Positions 1-5,170 are shown, counted from the stretch's first letter. The stretch is DNA of 5,676 nucleotides from Streptomyces sp. NRRL WC-3549 (GCF_000721935.1 NZ_KL585414.1:182582-188257), one strand, 5' to 3'. Notes: generated from the letters alone by a model not told the origin. Numbers and translations: made by a program.

Positions 1-1123
1 CTGCGGGTACGCCTGCCTCCGTCGCCGCACGGCCGGGCCGCAGGGTCCAGGGCACGGGTTCGGTGTTCGTCAGCCACCCCTCGGCGATCAACTGCCGGAC
101 GATGTAGATCCGCAGCCGGCGTGGCTGCTTCCGCTCGGACAGGCCCAGACAGAGCTGCTTGACCGAGGGCCCGTGACCGTGTGCCGCGCGGAAGTCGGCA
201 GCGAACCGCGCGGCGCGGGGGCCCGGCTCGGCCTGGTTCTCCCTCCACGCCGCATAGCCGGCGCGCACCTTGTCGTCGGCCTGGGCGGGGACCGGCTTAC
301 GCATGAAGGCCTCCGACACCCTGCCCGGGGACAGGGTGCAGCGGGGGCAGTGCTCCACGGCCTCGACGTGCCGGCGCAATGCCACGCCTGCCTGGGCCTT
401 CCACGCGTCCCAGCTCAGCGGCTCCTCGGCCTCCTCGGCGCGGGGGCGGACCACGGGGGCGGGCGCTGTACGCATGCCCGACAGATGCCGCACGGCGTCG
501 GCCAGGAGGTAGTCGGCGCCGTCCAGCTCCTTCAGGAAGCCCTTGGCCAGTAGGTCCGGGAGCATCGCCCGGCAGTGCTCGGGCAGGTCCGCGGGCAGGG
601 CTCCGGGTCGGTCGGGCTTCCCGTGTGCGGCCAGGTACAGGGCGGCCAACCGCATCGCCGGCGGCGTCTTCTTGACCGGTTTGGCGTTGAGCGTGCGGCT
701 CGTCCAGCCCGATACGCGGGACCGCCTGACCTTACCGAAGGGCAGGCGGCGCTCGGCACCGTCCACGAGACCGGGCACCTCGATGCCCACGGGGATGTCC
801 GGGGCGCCTCCGATCAGGTCGCCCCGCGCCTGCCATCCCAGGGCGGTGACCGCGGCCACCGCCCCCTCGGCGTCGGTCAGGCGCAGCGACCGCAGGTCCT
901 GACCGGTGAGGTTGCCGACGCCCTTCTGTGCCGCGCGGATGGCGACGACGACGGCGAGGAGCTGTGCGTCCGCTCCGGACAACGGCAGAGAGGCGACGTA
1001 GGACAGGAGCGTACGGGCGGCCTCTCCCTGCTGAGCGGTCAGCAGGAACGCGATCGGCGGCGGGGCGCCGGTGGCCGCGGGAGCGGCGGCGGGACTGGGT
1101 GAAGGCTGGGGCACACCCTGCAC
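1..1123 (-). CDS. Hypothetical protein with repeated winged-helix-like segments (3' end beyond window)
   Basis: The reading frame is open for 374 codons from a GTG at 1123 to the left edge, so the C-terminus is missing. The start is well fixed: GGGAGG at 1129-1134 lies 5 nt upstream, and an in-frame TGA at 1136-1138 rules out extension. After a Pro/Ala-rich tail (about 1-22), residues 52-100 (AQLLAVVVAIRAA, then NLTGQDLRSL, then a helix ending in LGW) look like a helix-turn-helix unit. Residues 125-150 are basic and contain RSRVSGW. Residues 155-215 (AALYLAAHG to LLAKGFLKELDG) resemble a second winged helix. HCPRC at 258-262 could bind metal or be a broken zinc knuckle. Residues 304-352 (ARFAADFRAAHGHGPSVKQL to LIAEGWLT) look like a third. 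I recall similar uncharacterised proteins in Streptomyces, often as paralogues, but I know no assigned function. DNA binding is inferred from fold pattern only. Confidence 0.85.
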   Translation of the reverse strand, partial: MQGVPQPSPSPAAAPAATGAPPPIAFLLTAQQGEAARTLLSYVASLPLSGADAQLLAVVVAIRAAQKGVGNLTGQDLRSLRLTDAEGAVAAVTALGWQARGDLIGGAPDIPVGIEVPGLVDGAERRLPFGKVRRSRVSGWTSRTLNAKPVKKTPPAMRLAALYLAAHGKPDRPGALPADLPEHCRAMLPDLLAKGFLKELDGADYLLADAVRHLSGMRTAPAPVVRPRAEEAEEPLSWDAWKAQAGVALRRHVEAVEHCPRCTLSPGRVSEAFMRKPVPAQADDKVRAGYAAWRENQAEPGPRAARFAADFRAAHGHGPSVKQLCLGLSERKQPRRLRIYIVRQLIAEGWLTNTEPVPWTLRPGRAATEAGVPA

Positions 1124-1128
1124 AACGT

Positions 1129-1144
1129 CCTCCCGTCACGGAGG
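1129..1144 (-). promoter_or_regulatory. Ribosome binding site inside a small hairpin
   Basis: On the minus strand, CCTCC (1144-1140), a six-base loop and GGAGG (1133-1129) form a 5-bp stem. The 3' arm is the Shine-Dalgarno sequence of the GTG start at 1123. If the transcript begins upstream of 1144, the site would be partly hidden. The complementarity is visible; any regulatory effect is inferred. Confidence 0.4.
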
Positions 1145-1189
1145 TCACTGCCCATGGCGGCGAGCAGGTGCCGATGAGCTGATTTTCGG

Positions 1190-1207
1190 CCACCCATCGC
1201 TGGGTGG
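1190..1207. promoter_or_regulatory. Inverted repeat in the divergent spacer, possible operator
   Basis: CCACCCA (1190-1196), TCGC, TGGGTGG (1201-1207) is a perfect 7-bp inverted repeat with a 4-base centre. It lies 67 bp upstream of the minus-strand GTG at 1123 and 177 bp upstream of the GNAT start. It could be a protein-binding site or a hairpin. In DNA this GC-rich, such repeats also arise by chance. The rest of the spacer (1124-1383) shows no further gene with convincing coding character. Confidence 0.25.
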
Positions 1208-1371
1208 AGGGGTGCGGGAGCGTGGATGCCGGTCGTCGCGGAGCGGCCGGGCCGCGCCTCGGCCGGACCGACGAGTTCCGGGTCCGGGCGCAGCCGGCGT
1301 CCACGGGGCGGGCCGGCTTCCGCCCCACCGGACGCGGAGGAAATCCGTGGTGGCGCCCGGTCCCTCCCGGC

Positions 1372-1377
1372 TACCTT
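1372..1377 (+). promoter_or_regulatory. Possible -10 element for leaderless transcription of the GNAT gene
   Basis: TACCTT fits TANNNT and ends 6 nt before the ATG at 1384. That spacing would place transcription initiation at or very near the start codon. No Shine-Dalgarno sequence lies just upstream of this ATG, which agrees with a leaderless message. No good -35 hexamer is visible at the usual distance, so this is tentative. Confidence 0.3.
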
Positions 1378-1383
1378 CCGTCC

Positions 1384-1884
1384 ATGACCATGCTGCAGCG
1401 CCTGAGGGCGGACCACGCTCCCGCCCTGCTGGCCTTCGAGCGGGAGAACCGGGCCTATTTCGCGGCCACGGTTCCGGACCGCGGCGACGCCTACTTCACC
1501 GGCTTCGACACACGTCTGGCCGAGCTGCTGGCCGGCCAGGCCGCGGGAGAACACCACTTCCATCTCCTGACCGACACCTCGGGCGCCGTACTGGGCCGCG
1601 TCAACCTCGTGGACGTGGCGGACGGCTCGGCCGAGCTCGGGTACCGGATCGCCGAACGGGCCGCCGGGCAGGGGCTGGCCACCGCGGCGGCCCGGGAGGT
1701 CTGCCGACTGGCCCGGACCGGATACGGCCTGCGCTCGCTGCGGGCGGCGACGACCACGGACAACGGCGCCTCGCGGACCGTGCTGACTCGGGCGGGCTTC
1801 GTCGAGTGCGGTGGGACCACCCTGAGCGGGCTTCCCGGACTGCGCTACCTCCGGGTCCTCGGCGAGGCAGACGGTGACGGCTGA
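1384..1884 (+). CDS. GNAT family N-acetyltransferase (RimJ/RimL-like)
   Basis: The 166-residue product has the layout of a GNAT acetyltransferase, which moves an acetyl group from acetyl-CoA to an amine on a protein or small molecule in the cytosol. An N-terminal helical part (1-55) precedes a strand-rich core: HLLTDTSGAVLGRVNLVDV at 60-78 gives beta-2/3, and AELGYRIAERAAGQGLAT at 83-100 carries the acetyl-CoA-binding Q/RxxGxG/A-type loop (AAGQGLA). Next comes an AAREVCRLA helix. NGASRTVLTRAGF at 127-139 is the N-x-x-S...GF signature common in RimJ/RimL-type members. The length is usual for the family. I chose the ATG at 1384. A second ATG two codons on (1390) is possible, and upstream extension adds only Arg/Gly-rich, non-conserved-looking sequence. 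The substrate cannot be told. It diverges from the large minus-strand gene and converges on the lipoprotein gene. Confidence 0.92.
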   Translation: MTMLQRLRADHAPALLAFERENRAYFAATVPDRGDAYFTGFDTRLAELLAGQAAGEHHFHLLTDTSGAVLGRVNLVDVADGSAELGYRIAERAAGQGLATAAAREVCRLARTGYGLRSLRAATTTDNGASRTVLTRAGFVECGGTTLSGLPGLRYLRVLGEADGDG

Positions 1885-1956
1885 GACGGCCGCACGGCAC
1901 ACACCGGGCTGCGGAGGGACGGGCCCGCAGGCGCCGGACGGCCCGTGAACGCGCGA

Positions 1957-1987
1957 CGGTGGCGAACCGTCACGCGGTTCGCCACCG
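1957..1987. terminator. Bidirectional hairpin terminator between convergent genes
   Basis: A 13-bp perfect stem (1957-1969 with 1975-1987) and a five-base TCACG loop sit between the stops of the GNAT gene (1884) and the PepSY lipoprotein gene (2008). The hairpin begins 20 nt past the lipoprotein stop. There is no clear T run on either side, which is common in Streptomyces terminators. Confidence 0.75.
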
Positions 1988-2007
1988 ATCCGAGCGGATG
2001 GAGGGGA

Positions 2008-2751
2008 TCAGTCGTTGTCGACTTCCTCGTTCGTGATCTTGCCGTTCTCGGCGTCCACGTCGAAGGTCGTCTTCTTCCAGTCCTTGGTGACCACATCGAC
2101 CTGCCAGACCAGGGCCTGGCTGTCGCTCTCGTCGAGCTTGACCGAGGTGACCGTGCCCTTCTTCTTGTCCATGGCGACCTTCGCAGCCTGCTGCGGCGTC
2201 TGCTTCGCCTTGGCGATCCGGTCGGCCATCTCCTGCTTGTCGGACTCGCTCTGGTCCGTGTCCGGCTTGGAGTCGAGTACCTTCCCCGACACCGCGTCGA
2301 TGGTCACCATGTGAGCGGTGCCGTTGTCCTCGACGACGTGGGCCATCCACGCCCCACCACTCGCGTCGGCACTCGGGCTCGCGCTCATGTCGCTGTCGTC
2401 GACGCCCTCCAGCTCCAGCTCGGTCAGCTTGCCGCCGGACACCTCGCCGACCGCGGTCGTGGCCGCCTTGGAGAAGGGGACCTTGACGGCCGAGAGCAAC
2501 TCCTTGCGCTTGGCCTGGTCCTCGGTCAGCTGGGCCGTGCTGGTGGGGCTGCCGGAGCTCGCGGAGGGGCTGCCCGACTGGTTCGGCATGACCTTCGCGG
2601 CCTCGGAGGTCGCCGCGGACGTCCCGTCGCCGCTGTCCTGGCCGCAGCCGGTCACGAGGGCGGCGGCAAGGACGACGCCCAGGGCGCCGGCGAGACGGAG
2701 ACGGCGGGTGCGCGGGGAGACGGACTTGTTTCGTGGGGACTCAAATCTCAT
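2008..2751 (-). CDS. PepSY-domain lipoprotein, exported
   Basis: The 247-residue product begins with a basic region (RNKSVSPRTRRLRL), a hydrophobic stretch (about 20-33) and the lipobox LVTGC with Cys36. It should therefore be lipidated and held on the outer face of the membrane. A Ser/Thr/Gly/Pro-rich linker (about 37-73) follows. Residues 75-163 and 178-247 look like two PepSY-type repeats. Each has a helix that begins with acidic and Gln/Lys residues (QLTEDQAKRKELLSAV; DRIAKAKQTPQQAAKVAM), followed by beta strands ending in a D-x-x-(S/N)-G-K turn (IDAVSGKVLDSK; VDAENGKITNEE). PepSY domains are known from peptidase propeptides and secreted or membrane proteins and are proposed to modulate protease activity, but no partner is encoded here. 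The acidic mature part suits an extracellular location. The ATG at 2751 has only a weak purine-rich upstream site. It is flanked by terminators on both sides, so it is probably its own unit. Confidence 0.9.
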   Translation of the reverse strand: MRFESPRNKSVSPRTRRLRLAGALGVVLAAALVTGCGQDSGDGTSAATSEAAKVMPNQSGSPSASSGSPTSTAQLTEDQAKRKELLSAVKVPFSKAATTAVGEVSGGKLTELELEGVDDSDMSASPSADASGGAWMAHVVEDNGTAHMVTIDAVSGKVLDSKPDTDQSESDKQEMADRIAKAKQTPQQAAKVAMDKKKGTVTSVKLDESDSQALVWQVDVVTKDWKKTTFDVDAENGKITNEEVDND

Positions 2752-2792
2752 ACCCGCATCCCTAGCCGCCCGGCTGATCGGTCATGTTGGCC

Positions 2793-2806
2793 GACAGGCG
2801 CCTGTC
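2793..2806. promoter_or_regulatory. 14-bp perfect palindrome upstream of the PepSY lipoprotein gene
   Basis: GACAGGCGCCTGTC is perfectly palindromic and lies 41 bp upstream of the lipoprotein ATG. A dimeric regulator could bind there. About one such palindrome would be expected by chance in a window of this size and composition, so its promoter position is the main argument. No convincing -35/-10 pair was found. Confidence 0.3.
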
Positions 2807-2875
2807 ACCCGTTCGACGGCGCGGTCCGCCCGTTCGCCGTCGTCGCCGCGCGACGGCACCGCTCGCGGCGGCGGA

Positions 2876-2918
2876 CGCGGCGATGACGCCGGTCCGCGGG
2901 ACCGGCGTCATCGCCGCG
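2876..2918. terminator. Strong hairpin terminator with a 20-bp perfect stem
   Basis: The arms 2876-2895 and 2899-2918 are perfectly complementary over 20 bp around a GCG loop. The hairpin begins 16 nt past the stop of the DUF5133 gene (2935-2937) and lies 125 bp upstream of the lipoprotein start. It should end the DUF5133 transcript and insulate the lipoprotein gene. There is no T run, as is usual for Streptomyces hairpins. A repeat this perfect is very unlikely by chance. Confidence 0.85.
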
Positions 2919-2934
2919 GAGCTCCGGGTGGCTG

Positions 2935-3180
2935 TCAGGCGGTGAGTTCCACCTCGGACAAGGCCGCCGGCGACCCCGCCGACGGTACGGCGCGCAACTG
3001 CGTCTCGGCGGCGACCAGTGCGTCGGGAACCGTCCTCGTCCCCGTGGTGACGCAGAGGGTGTAGGAGACGTCCTCGAGATGGCGGCCGCTCTCGGACGTG
3101 CCGAGCCGTGCGTGGGCGCTTCGCAGTGCCTCGTAGCGCCTGACGAGTTTCCGCAGCGTCGCGGGATGGGCCATCAGCAC
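2935..3180 (-). CDS. DUF5133 family small protein
   Basis: This 81-residue product matches my memory of the DUF5133 family, small actinobacterial proteins of unknown function. It opens MAHPATLRKLVRRYEALRSA, a helix with the LxxLVxxYExL pattern. Its core HLEDVSYTLCVTTGTRTV (34-51) contains the characteristic YTLCV...GTR, and a second helix (VPDALVAAETQL) precedes a short Pro/Ser/Ala tail. No signal peptide, membrane segment or catalytic motif is visible, so it is probably cytosolic. I place the start at the GTG at 3180 because GAGAGG (3188-3193) lies 7 nt upstream. The ATG two codons on (3174) is the alternative. The open frame extends further upstream to 3459, but that part is low-complexity and probably non-coding. 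It diverges from the DUF6296-like gene and ends at a strong terminator. Confidence 0.85.
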   Translation of the reverse strand: MLMAHPATLRKLVRRYEALRSAHARLGTSESGRHLEDVSYTLCVTTGTRTVPDALVAAETQLRAVPSAGSPAALSEVELTA

Positions 3181-3461
3181 GGCAGTTCCTCTCTGCAGGG
3201 CGGCCGGGAGCGCGTGCCCCGCACCGACGAAGGATGATCGCGCCGGCGATCCGCCTGGCGTCACGGGCGGCGGTGCGAAGGTCAGCACACGTCCGGTCCC
3301 TTGCAGACGATGGTCGCCCCGCCTCACCGAATCCGCATCCGCAGTCACCTGCGGTGACAAGGGAGCCAGGGGTCCGGTGCCGAGTGCACCACACGCCTCG
3401 GTGCGAAAGAATGGAGGGGACGGGTGCACGGCTGTGGGCCGTGCCCGGTCGGGAGGCATTC
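3181..3461. promoter_or_regulatory. Divergent spacer between the DUF5133 and DUF6296-like genes
   Basis: These 281 bp separate two divergent small genes and should hold both promoters. Visible structure is a 6-bp inverted repeat, GTCACC-TGC-GGTGAC (3344-3358), and two copies of CGGTGC (within 3375-3405) that flank a GTGCACCAC stretch. Open frames crossing it on both strands lack coding character. No -35/-10 pair could be assigned with confidence. Confidence 0.4.
3451..3456 (+). promoter_or_regulatory. Ribosome binding site fixing the start of the DUF6296-like gene
   Basis: GGGAGG is spaced 5 nt from the ATG at 3462. It decides that start over the in-frame ATGs at 3411 and 3234, neither of which has a comparable site. 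Confidence 0.75.
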
Positions 3462-3713
3462 ATGGGTTACCCGGAGAGTTACGAGCTGATATTCCAGATG
3501 ACGGGCGCCGAGGACGACGTCGTCGTCGTCCACCTCACCGCCCGGTCCGGAGCCGGCGGATACCCGGTCTACGAGGACGAGACCGGCATCGTGCGGGCGG
3601 AGATCAGCGAACGCGGTGAGGTACGCATGCAGGCGAGCGGCGGGCACCAGGCGCCCCGCGTGCCGCTGCTGGCCAGGCCGCTGAGCCATGGAAAGGGCCC
3701 CGGCGCCGGCTGA
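3462..3713 (+). CDS. Small DUF6296-like protein
   Basis: The 83-residue product begins MGYPESYELIFQM and continues with an acidic turn and the strand VVVVHLTARSG. It then has GGYPVYEDETGIVRAEISERGEVRM (about 31-55) and ends with SGGHQAPRVPLLARPL. The alternating hydrophobic pattern suggests an all-beta or beta-rich small fold. I recall Streptomyces proteins annotated DUF6296 with this same YPVYEDETGIVRAEIS and GEVRM...SGGHQ arrangement; the assignment is from memory. No function is established for them to my knowledge. There is no signal peptide or membrane segment. The gene diverges from the DUF5133 gene and is followed after 18 nt by a terminator, so it appears to be transcribed alone. Confidence 0.85.
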   Translation: MGYPESYELIFQMTGAEDDVVVVHLTARSGAGGYPVYEDETGIVRAEISERGEVRMQASGGHQAPRVPLLARPLSHGKGPGAG

Positions 3714-3731
3714 GAGCCCACCGGTCGTCCT

Positions 3732-3766
3732 ACAGGCGCCCCCACCGCCCGCCCGGGGGCCTGTTT
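3732..3766 (+). terminator. Factor-independent terminator after the DUF6296-like gene
   Basis: ACAGGC, a bulged G and CCCC (3732-3742) pair with GGGGGCCTGT (3755-3764) across a 12-base loop, giving 10 pairs. A short T run (3764-3766) follows, the only one seen next to a hairpin in this window. The position 18 nt past the stop at 3713 fits termination. Confidence 0.7.
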
Positions 3767-3784
3767 ACTGGCCCTCGGAGAAGA

Positions 3785-3819
3785 CGCCCCGCAGGACCGG
3801 GCACCGGCCTGCCGGGGCG
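3785..3819 (+). promoter_or_regulatory. Leader hairpin abutting the phosphatase ribosome binding site
   Basis: The arms 3785-3800 and 3804-3819 form 15 base pairs with a GCA loop and one single-base bulge on each side (A3796, C3812). The last paired base, G3819, is also the first G of GGAGG (3819-3823) ahead of the GTG at 3838. It may be a second terminator in tandem with that at 3732-3766, or a 5'-leader structure that influences translation. The pairing is plain; the role is inferred. Confidence 0.5.
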
Positions 3820-3837
3820 GAGGAAGGGGCGGTCGGT

Positions 3838-4278
3838 GTGAGCGGTACGTGGGACGGTTCGGCGACGGGCGTGATGCGGCTGCCGTCGGGACGGCTGGTG
3901 CGCGGGCGCGGGTTGCGGCGTCCTCTCCCCGAGGGTCCGGTGCCCGGGTACGCGCTCCATCTCCTCGGCCGGCGGCCGCTGCCCGTGGAATGGGAGGCGC
4001 GGTGGCTTCGCTGGCCCGATTTCCGGCTCCCCACCGACCGTTCCGAAGCGCGGCGTGCGTTCGAGGAGGTGTGGGAGCGCTCTGCGCGGGAGCGGGTCGA
4101 AGTGGCCTGCGGCGGCGGACGCGGGCGCACCGGCACCGCCCTGGCCTGTCTGGCGGTCCTCGACGGCGTCCCGGCCGGCCAGGCTGTCGCCTACGTGCGG
4201 CGTCACTACCGCCCCGGGGCCGTCGAGACCCCGTGGCAGCGCCGGTACGTCCTGCGCTTCGGCGCCGGCCTGCGATGA
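3838..4278 (+). CDS. Small protein-tyrosine/dual-specificity phosphatase-like protein
   Basis: The 146-residue product carries the phosphatase signature CGGGRGRT at 91-98, a CX5R(T) P-loop with nucleophile Cys91 and phosphate-binding Arg97. It follows a strand (RVEVA) and precedes a helix (GTALACLAVLDG), as in cysteine-dependent tyrosine phosphatases. Upstream, RWPDFRLP holds a WPD tripeptide (59-61) at the usual distance for the general-acid loop, so Asp61 is the likely acid. The expected reaction is dephosphorylation of a phosphotyrosine or other phosphomonoester in the cytosol; the substrate is unknown. Compact Streptomyces proteins of about this length with the same ACGGGRGRTGTALACLAVLD block and TPWQRRYV tail are known to me as protein phosphatases. 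The GTG at 3838 is preferred: AAGGGG/GGAGG lies just upstream, while the frame upstream (from 3688) is Pro-rich and overlaps the previous gene and its terminator. A start slightly different from 3838 remains possible. Confidence 0.87.
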   Translation: MSGTWDGSATGVMRLPSGRLVRGRGLRRPLPEGPVPGYALHLLGRRPLPVEWEARWLRWPDFRLPTDRSEARRAFEEVWERSARERVEVACGGGRGRTGTALACLAVLDGVPAGQAVAYVRRHYRPGAVETPWQRRYVLRFGAGLR

Positions 4279-4294
4279 GGCGGGCCGGGCCGCG

Positions 4295-4582
4295 TCAGTT
4301 CACCGTGTGTGGTACGGGGACGGTGGCCGCGCCTCCGGCGCGGACCGCCTCGACGACGTCCTGGTGGAAGGAGCGGCTGTCCTCCTCCGACGGGCAGGGC
4401 ACGGGGCTGCCCTCCATGGTGAACCAGTCGGAGGCCCCGCTGTACTGCACGGCCACCTCCGCCTGCCCTTCGGACCAAGTGGTGTGTATGGTCAAGTCGC
4501 CTTTGACGACCCCTACCTCTTCGGTGCGCACTCCGCCGGTTCCCGCGAAGACACCGCAGGTAGTCCACGATGCCCAGTTCAT
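4295..4582 (-). CDS. Hypothetical protein, 95 residues
   Basis: I do not recognise a named family. The product begins MNWASWTTCGVFAGTGG and then shows strands with alternating hydrophobic residues (EVGVVKGDLTIHTTW, AEVAVQYSGASDWFTM). A turn with PVPCPSEED follows, then a helix (SRSFHQDVVEAVRAGG) and a short VPVPHTVN tail. Two cysteines are at 9 and 63. No signal peptide or membrane segment is seen, so a small cytosolic alpha/beta or beta-rich protein is likely. The ATG at 4582 is supported by AAAGGTGA a few bases upstream. Coding character is good: the sequence is compositionally balanced, unlike the Arg/Gly/Pro-rich reading in the opposite strand. It converges on the phosphatase gene with only 16 bp between stops, so the two messages could overlap at their 3' ends. 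Confidence 0.8.
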   Translation of the reverse strand: MNWASWTTCGVFAGTGGVRTEEVGVVKGDLTIHTTWSEGQAEVAVQYSGASDWFTMEGSPVPCPSEEDSRSFHQDVVEAVRAGGAATVPVPHTVN

Positions 4583-4658
4583 GACGCGTCACCTTTCGGG
4601 ACGTTGACAAGCCTGTCGAGCGGACTGCTTTCGAGTATGGCACCGCACACCCCCATTC

Positions 4659-4670
4659 GCACATATGTGC
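4659..4670. promoter_or_regulatory. AT-centred 12-bp palindrome upstream of the orphan gene
   Basis: GCACATATGTGC is a perfect palindrome, 77 bp upstream of the ATG at 4582 and 35 bp beyond the DUF2000 stop. It sits in the most AT-rich stretch of the window (about 4630-4685), which also suggests a promoter region. It could be an operator. It is too short in stem and loop to act as a good terminator for the DUF2000 gene. Confidence 0.3.
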
Positions 4671-4705
4671 CCGCATGTATCACGGCCGTAGCACAACGCG
4701 GTCGG

Positions 4706-5137
4706 TCAGGGATGCATGGAGGCACCCTTGAGGATCTTGTCCACGTCCTTGCGCGGCCCGTAGACGGCCATCCCCACCAGATCCAGGTTCGGCCGCGTCA
4801 CCGCGCGCACCGCCGCACGGTTCGCGGCGTCGTGGCCGGTGGCGAAGAGGTCGGAGGTGAAGACGGCCGTCGCCACCCCCCGGCCGACCGCCCGGGCGTG
4901 TGCGGTGGTGAGCAGCTCCTTCGAGCCGGAGAAGACCATGACCGGCTGCCGGAACATCGGCAGATACGGGGTGTCGTCGGCGTCGGTGTACGGTTCGCCG
5001 ATCACCTCCGGGGCCCGCGTGCCGAGGCCGCTGACCAGGAAGGCGGTGACGTTCAGTCGCTGCCAGGTCAGCAGGTCCTCGCGGAGCAGCACGGTGATCT
5101 TGGTCTCGAAGCGTACGGGCGCGTTGTCGTCGTTCAT
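4706..5137 (-). CDS. DUF2000 family protein (peptidyl-tRNA hydrolase type 2-like fold)
   Basis: The 143-residue product matches the DUF2000 family from memory. It has RFETKITVLLREDLLTWQRL (9-28), LNVTAFLVSGLG, PEVIGEPYTDADDTPYLPMF with the downstream RQPVMVFSG, and a helix AHARAVGRG. These are followed by TAVFTSDLFATGHDAANRAA (90-109) and a final LVGMAVYGPRKDVDKILKG. Family structures are reported to resemble the Pth2 fold, but I know of no demonstrated activity for the family. The length is normal and the protein appears complete and cytosolic. The ATG at 5137 has only a weak GCAGG upstream, so translation may be inefficient or the leader short. The gene diverges from an AraC-family regulator gene 87 bp away and is probably controlled by it. 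No clear terminator follows the stop. Confidence 0.9.
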   Translation of the reverse strand: MNDDNAPVRFETKITVLLREDLLTWQRLNVTAFLVSGLGTRAPEVIGEPYTDADDTPYLPMFRQPVMVFSGSKELLTTAHARAVGRGVATAVFTSDLFATGHDAANRAAVRAVTRPNLDLVGMAVYGPRKDVDKILKGASMHP

Positions 5138-5170
5138 GCACGAGAGCCTGCCGGTCCCGCGGGCGGGAAT

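Noticed and set aside
543..1102. Plus-strand open frames opposite the left-hand gene
   Set aside because: The minus-strand frame has balanced composition, a ribosome binding site and domain-like order. The plus-strand readings are Arg/Ser/Gly-rich shadows.
1292..1318. AGCCGGC/GCCGGCT inverted repeat upstream of the GNAT gene
   Set aside because: The 7-bp arms are themselves GCCGGC palindromes, 13 bases apart. Such motifs are frequent by chance in very GC-rich DNA and nothing else supports a function.
1039..1902. Minus-strand open frame (287 codons) spanning the GNAT gene and the divergent spacer
   Set aside because: Its composition is Gly/Arg/Pro/Ala-rich, it overlaps a clear GNAT enzyme on the other strand, and it also covers the start of the left-hand gene. 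This is typical GC-driven open frame.
1945..2886. Long plus-strand open frame (313 codons) opposite the PepSY lipoprotein gene
   Set aside because: It is the antisense shadow of a well-supported lipoprotein with lipobox and PepSY pattern. The translation is dominated by repeated Leu/Val/Gly/Arg runs and has no recognisable domain.
3181..3459. Upstream extension of the DUF5133 gene to an ATG at 3459
   Set aside because: The extension is low-complexity and Pro-rich, crosses the divergent promoter region, and would make the protein twice the usual family length. GAGAGG fixes the start at 3180.
3688..3837. Upstream extension of the phosphatase gene to an ATG at 3688
   Set aside because: It overlaps the end of the DUF6296-like gene and encodes the two hairpins as Pro/Arg-rich sequence. 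The family is normally about 145 residues.
4265..4288. CCGGCC...GGCCGG repeat around the phosphatase stop as a terminator
   Set aside because: The stem is only six self-complementary bases with a 12-base loop and no T run, which is weak evidence in DNA of this composition.
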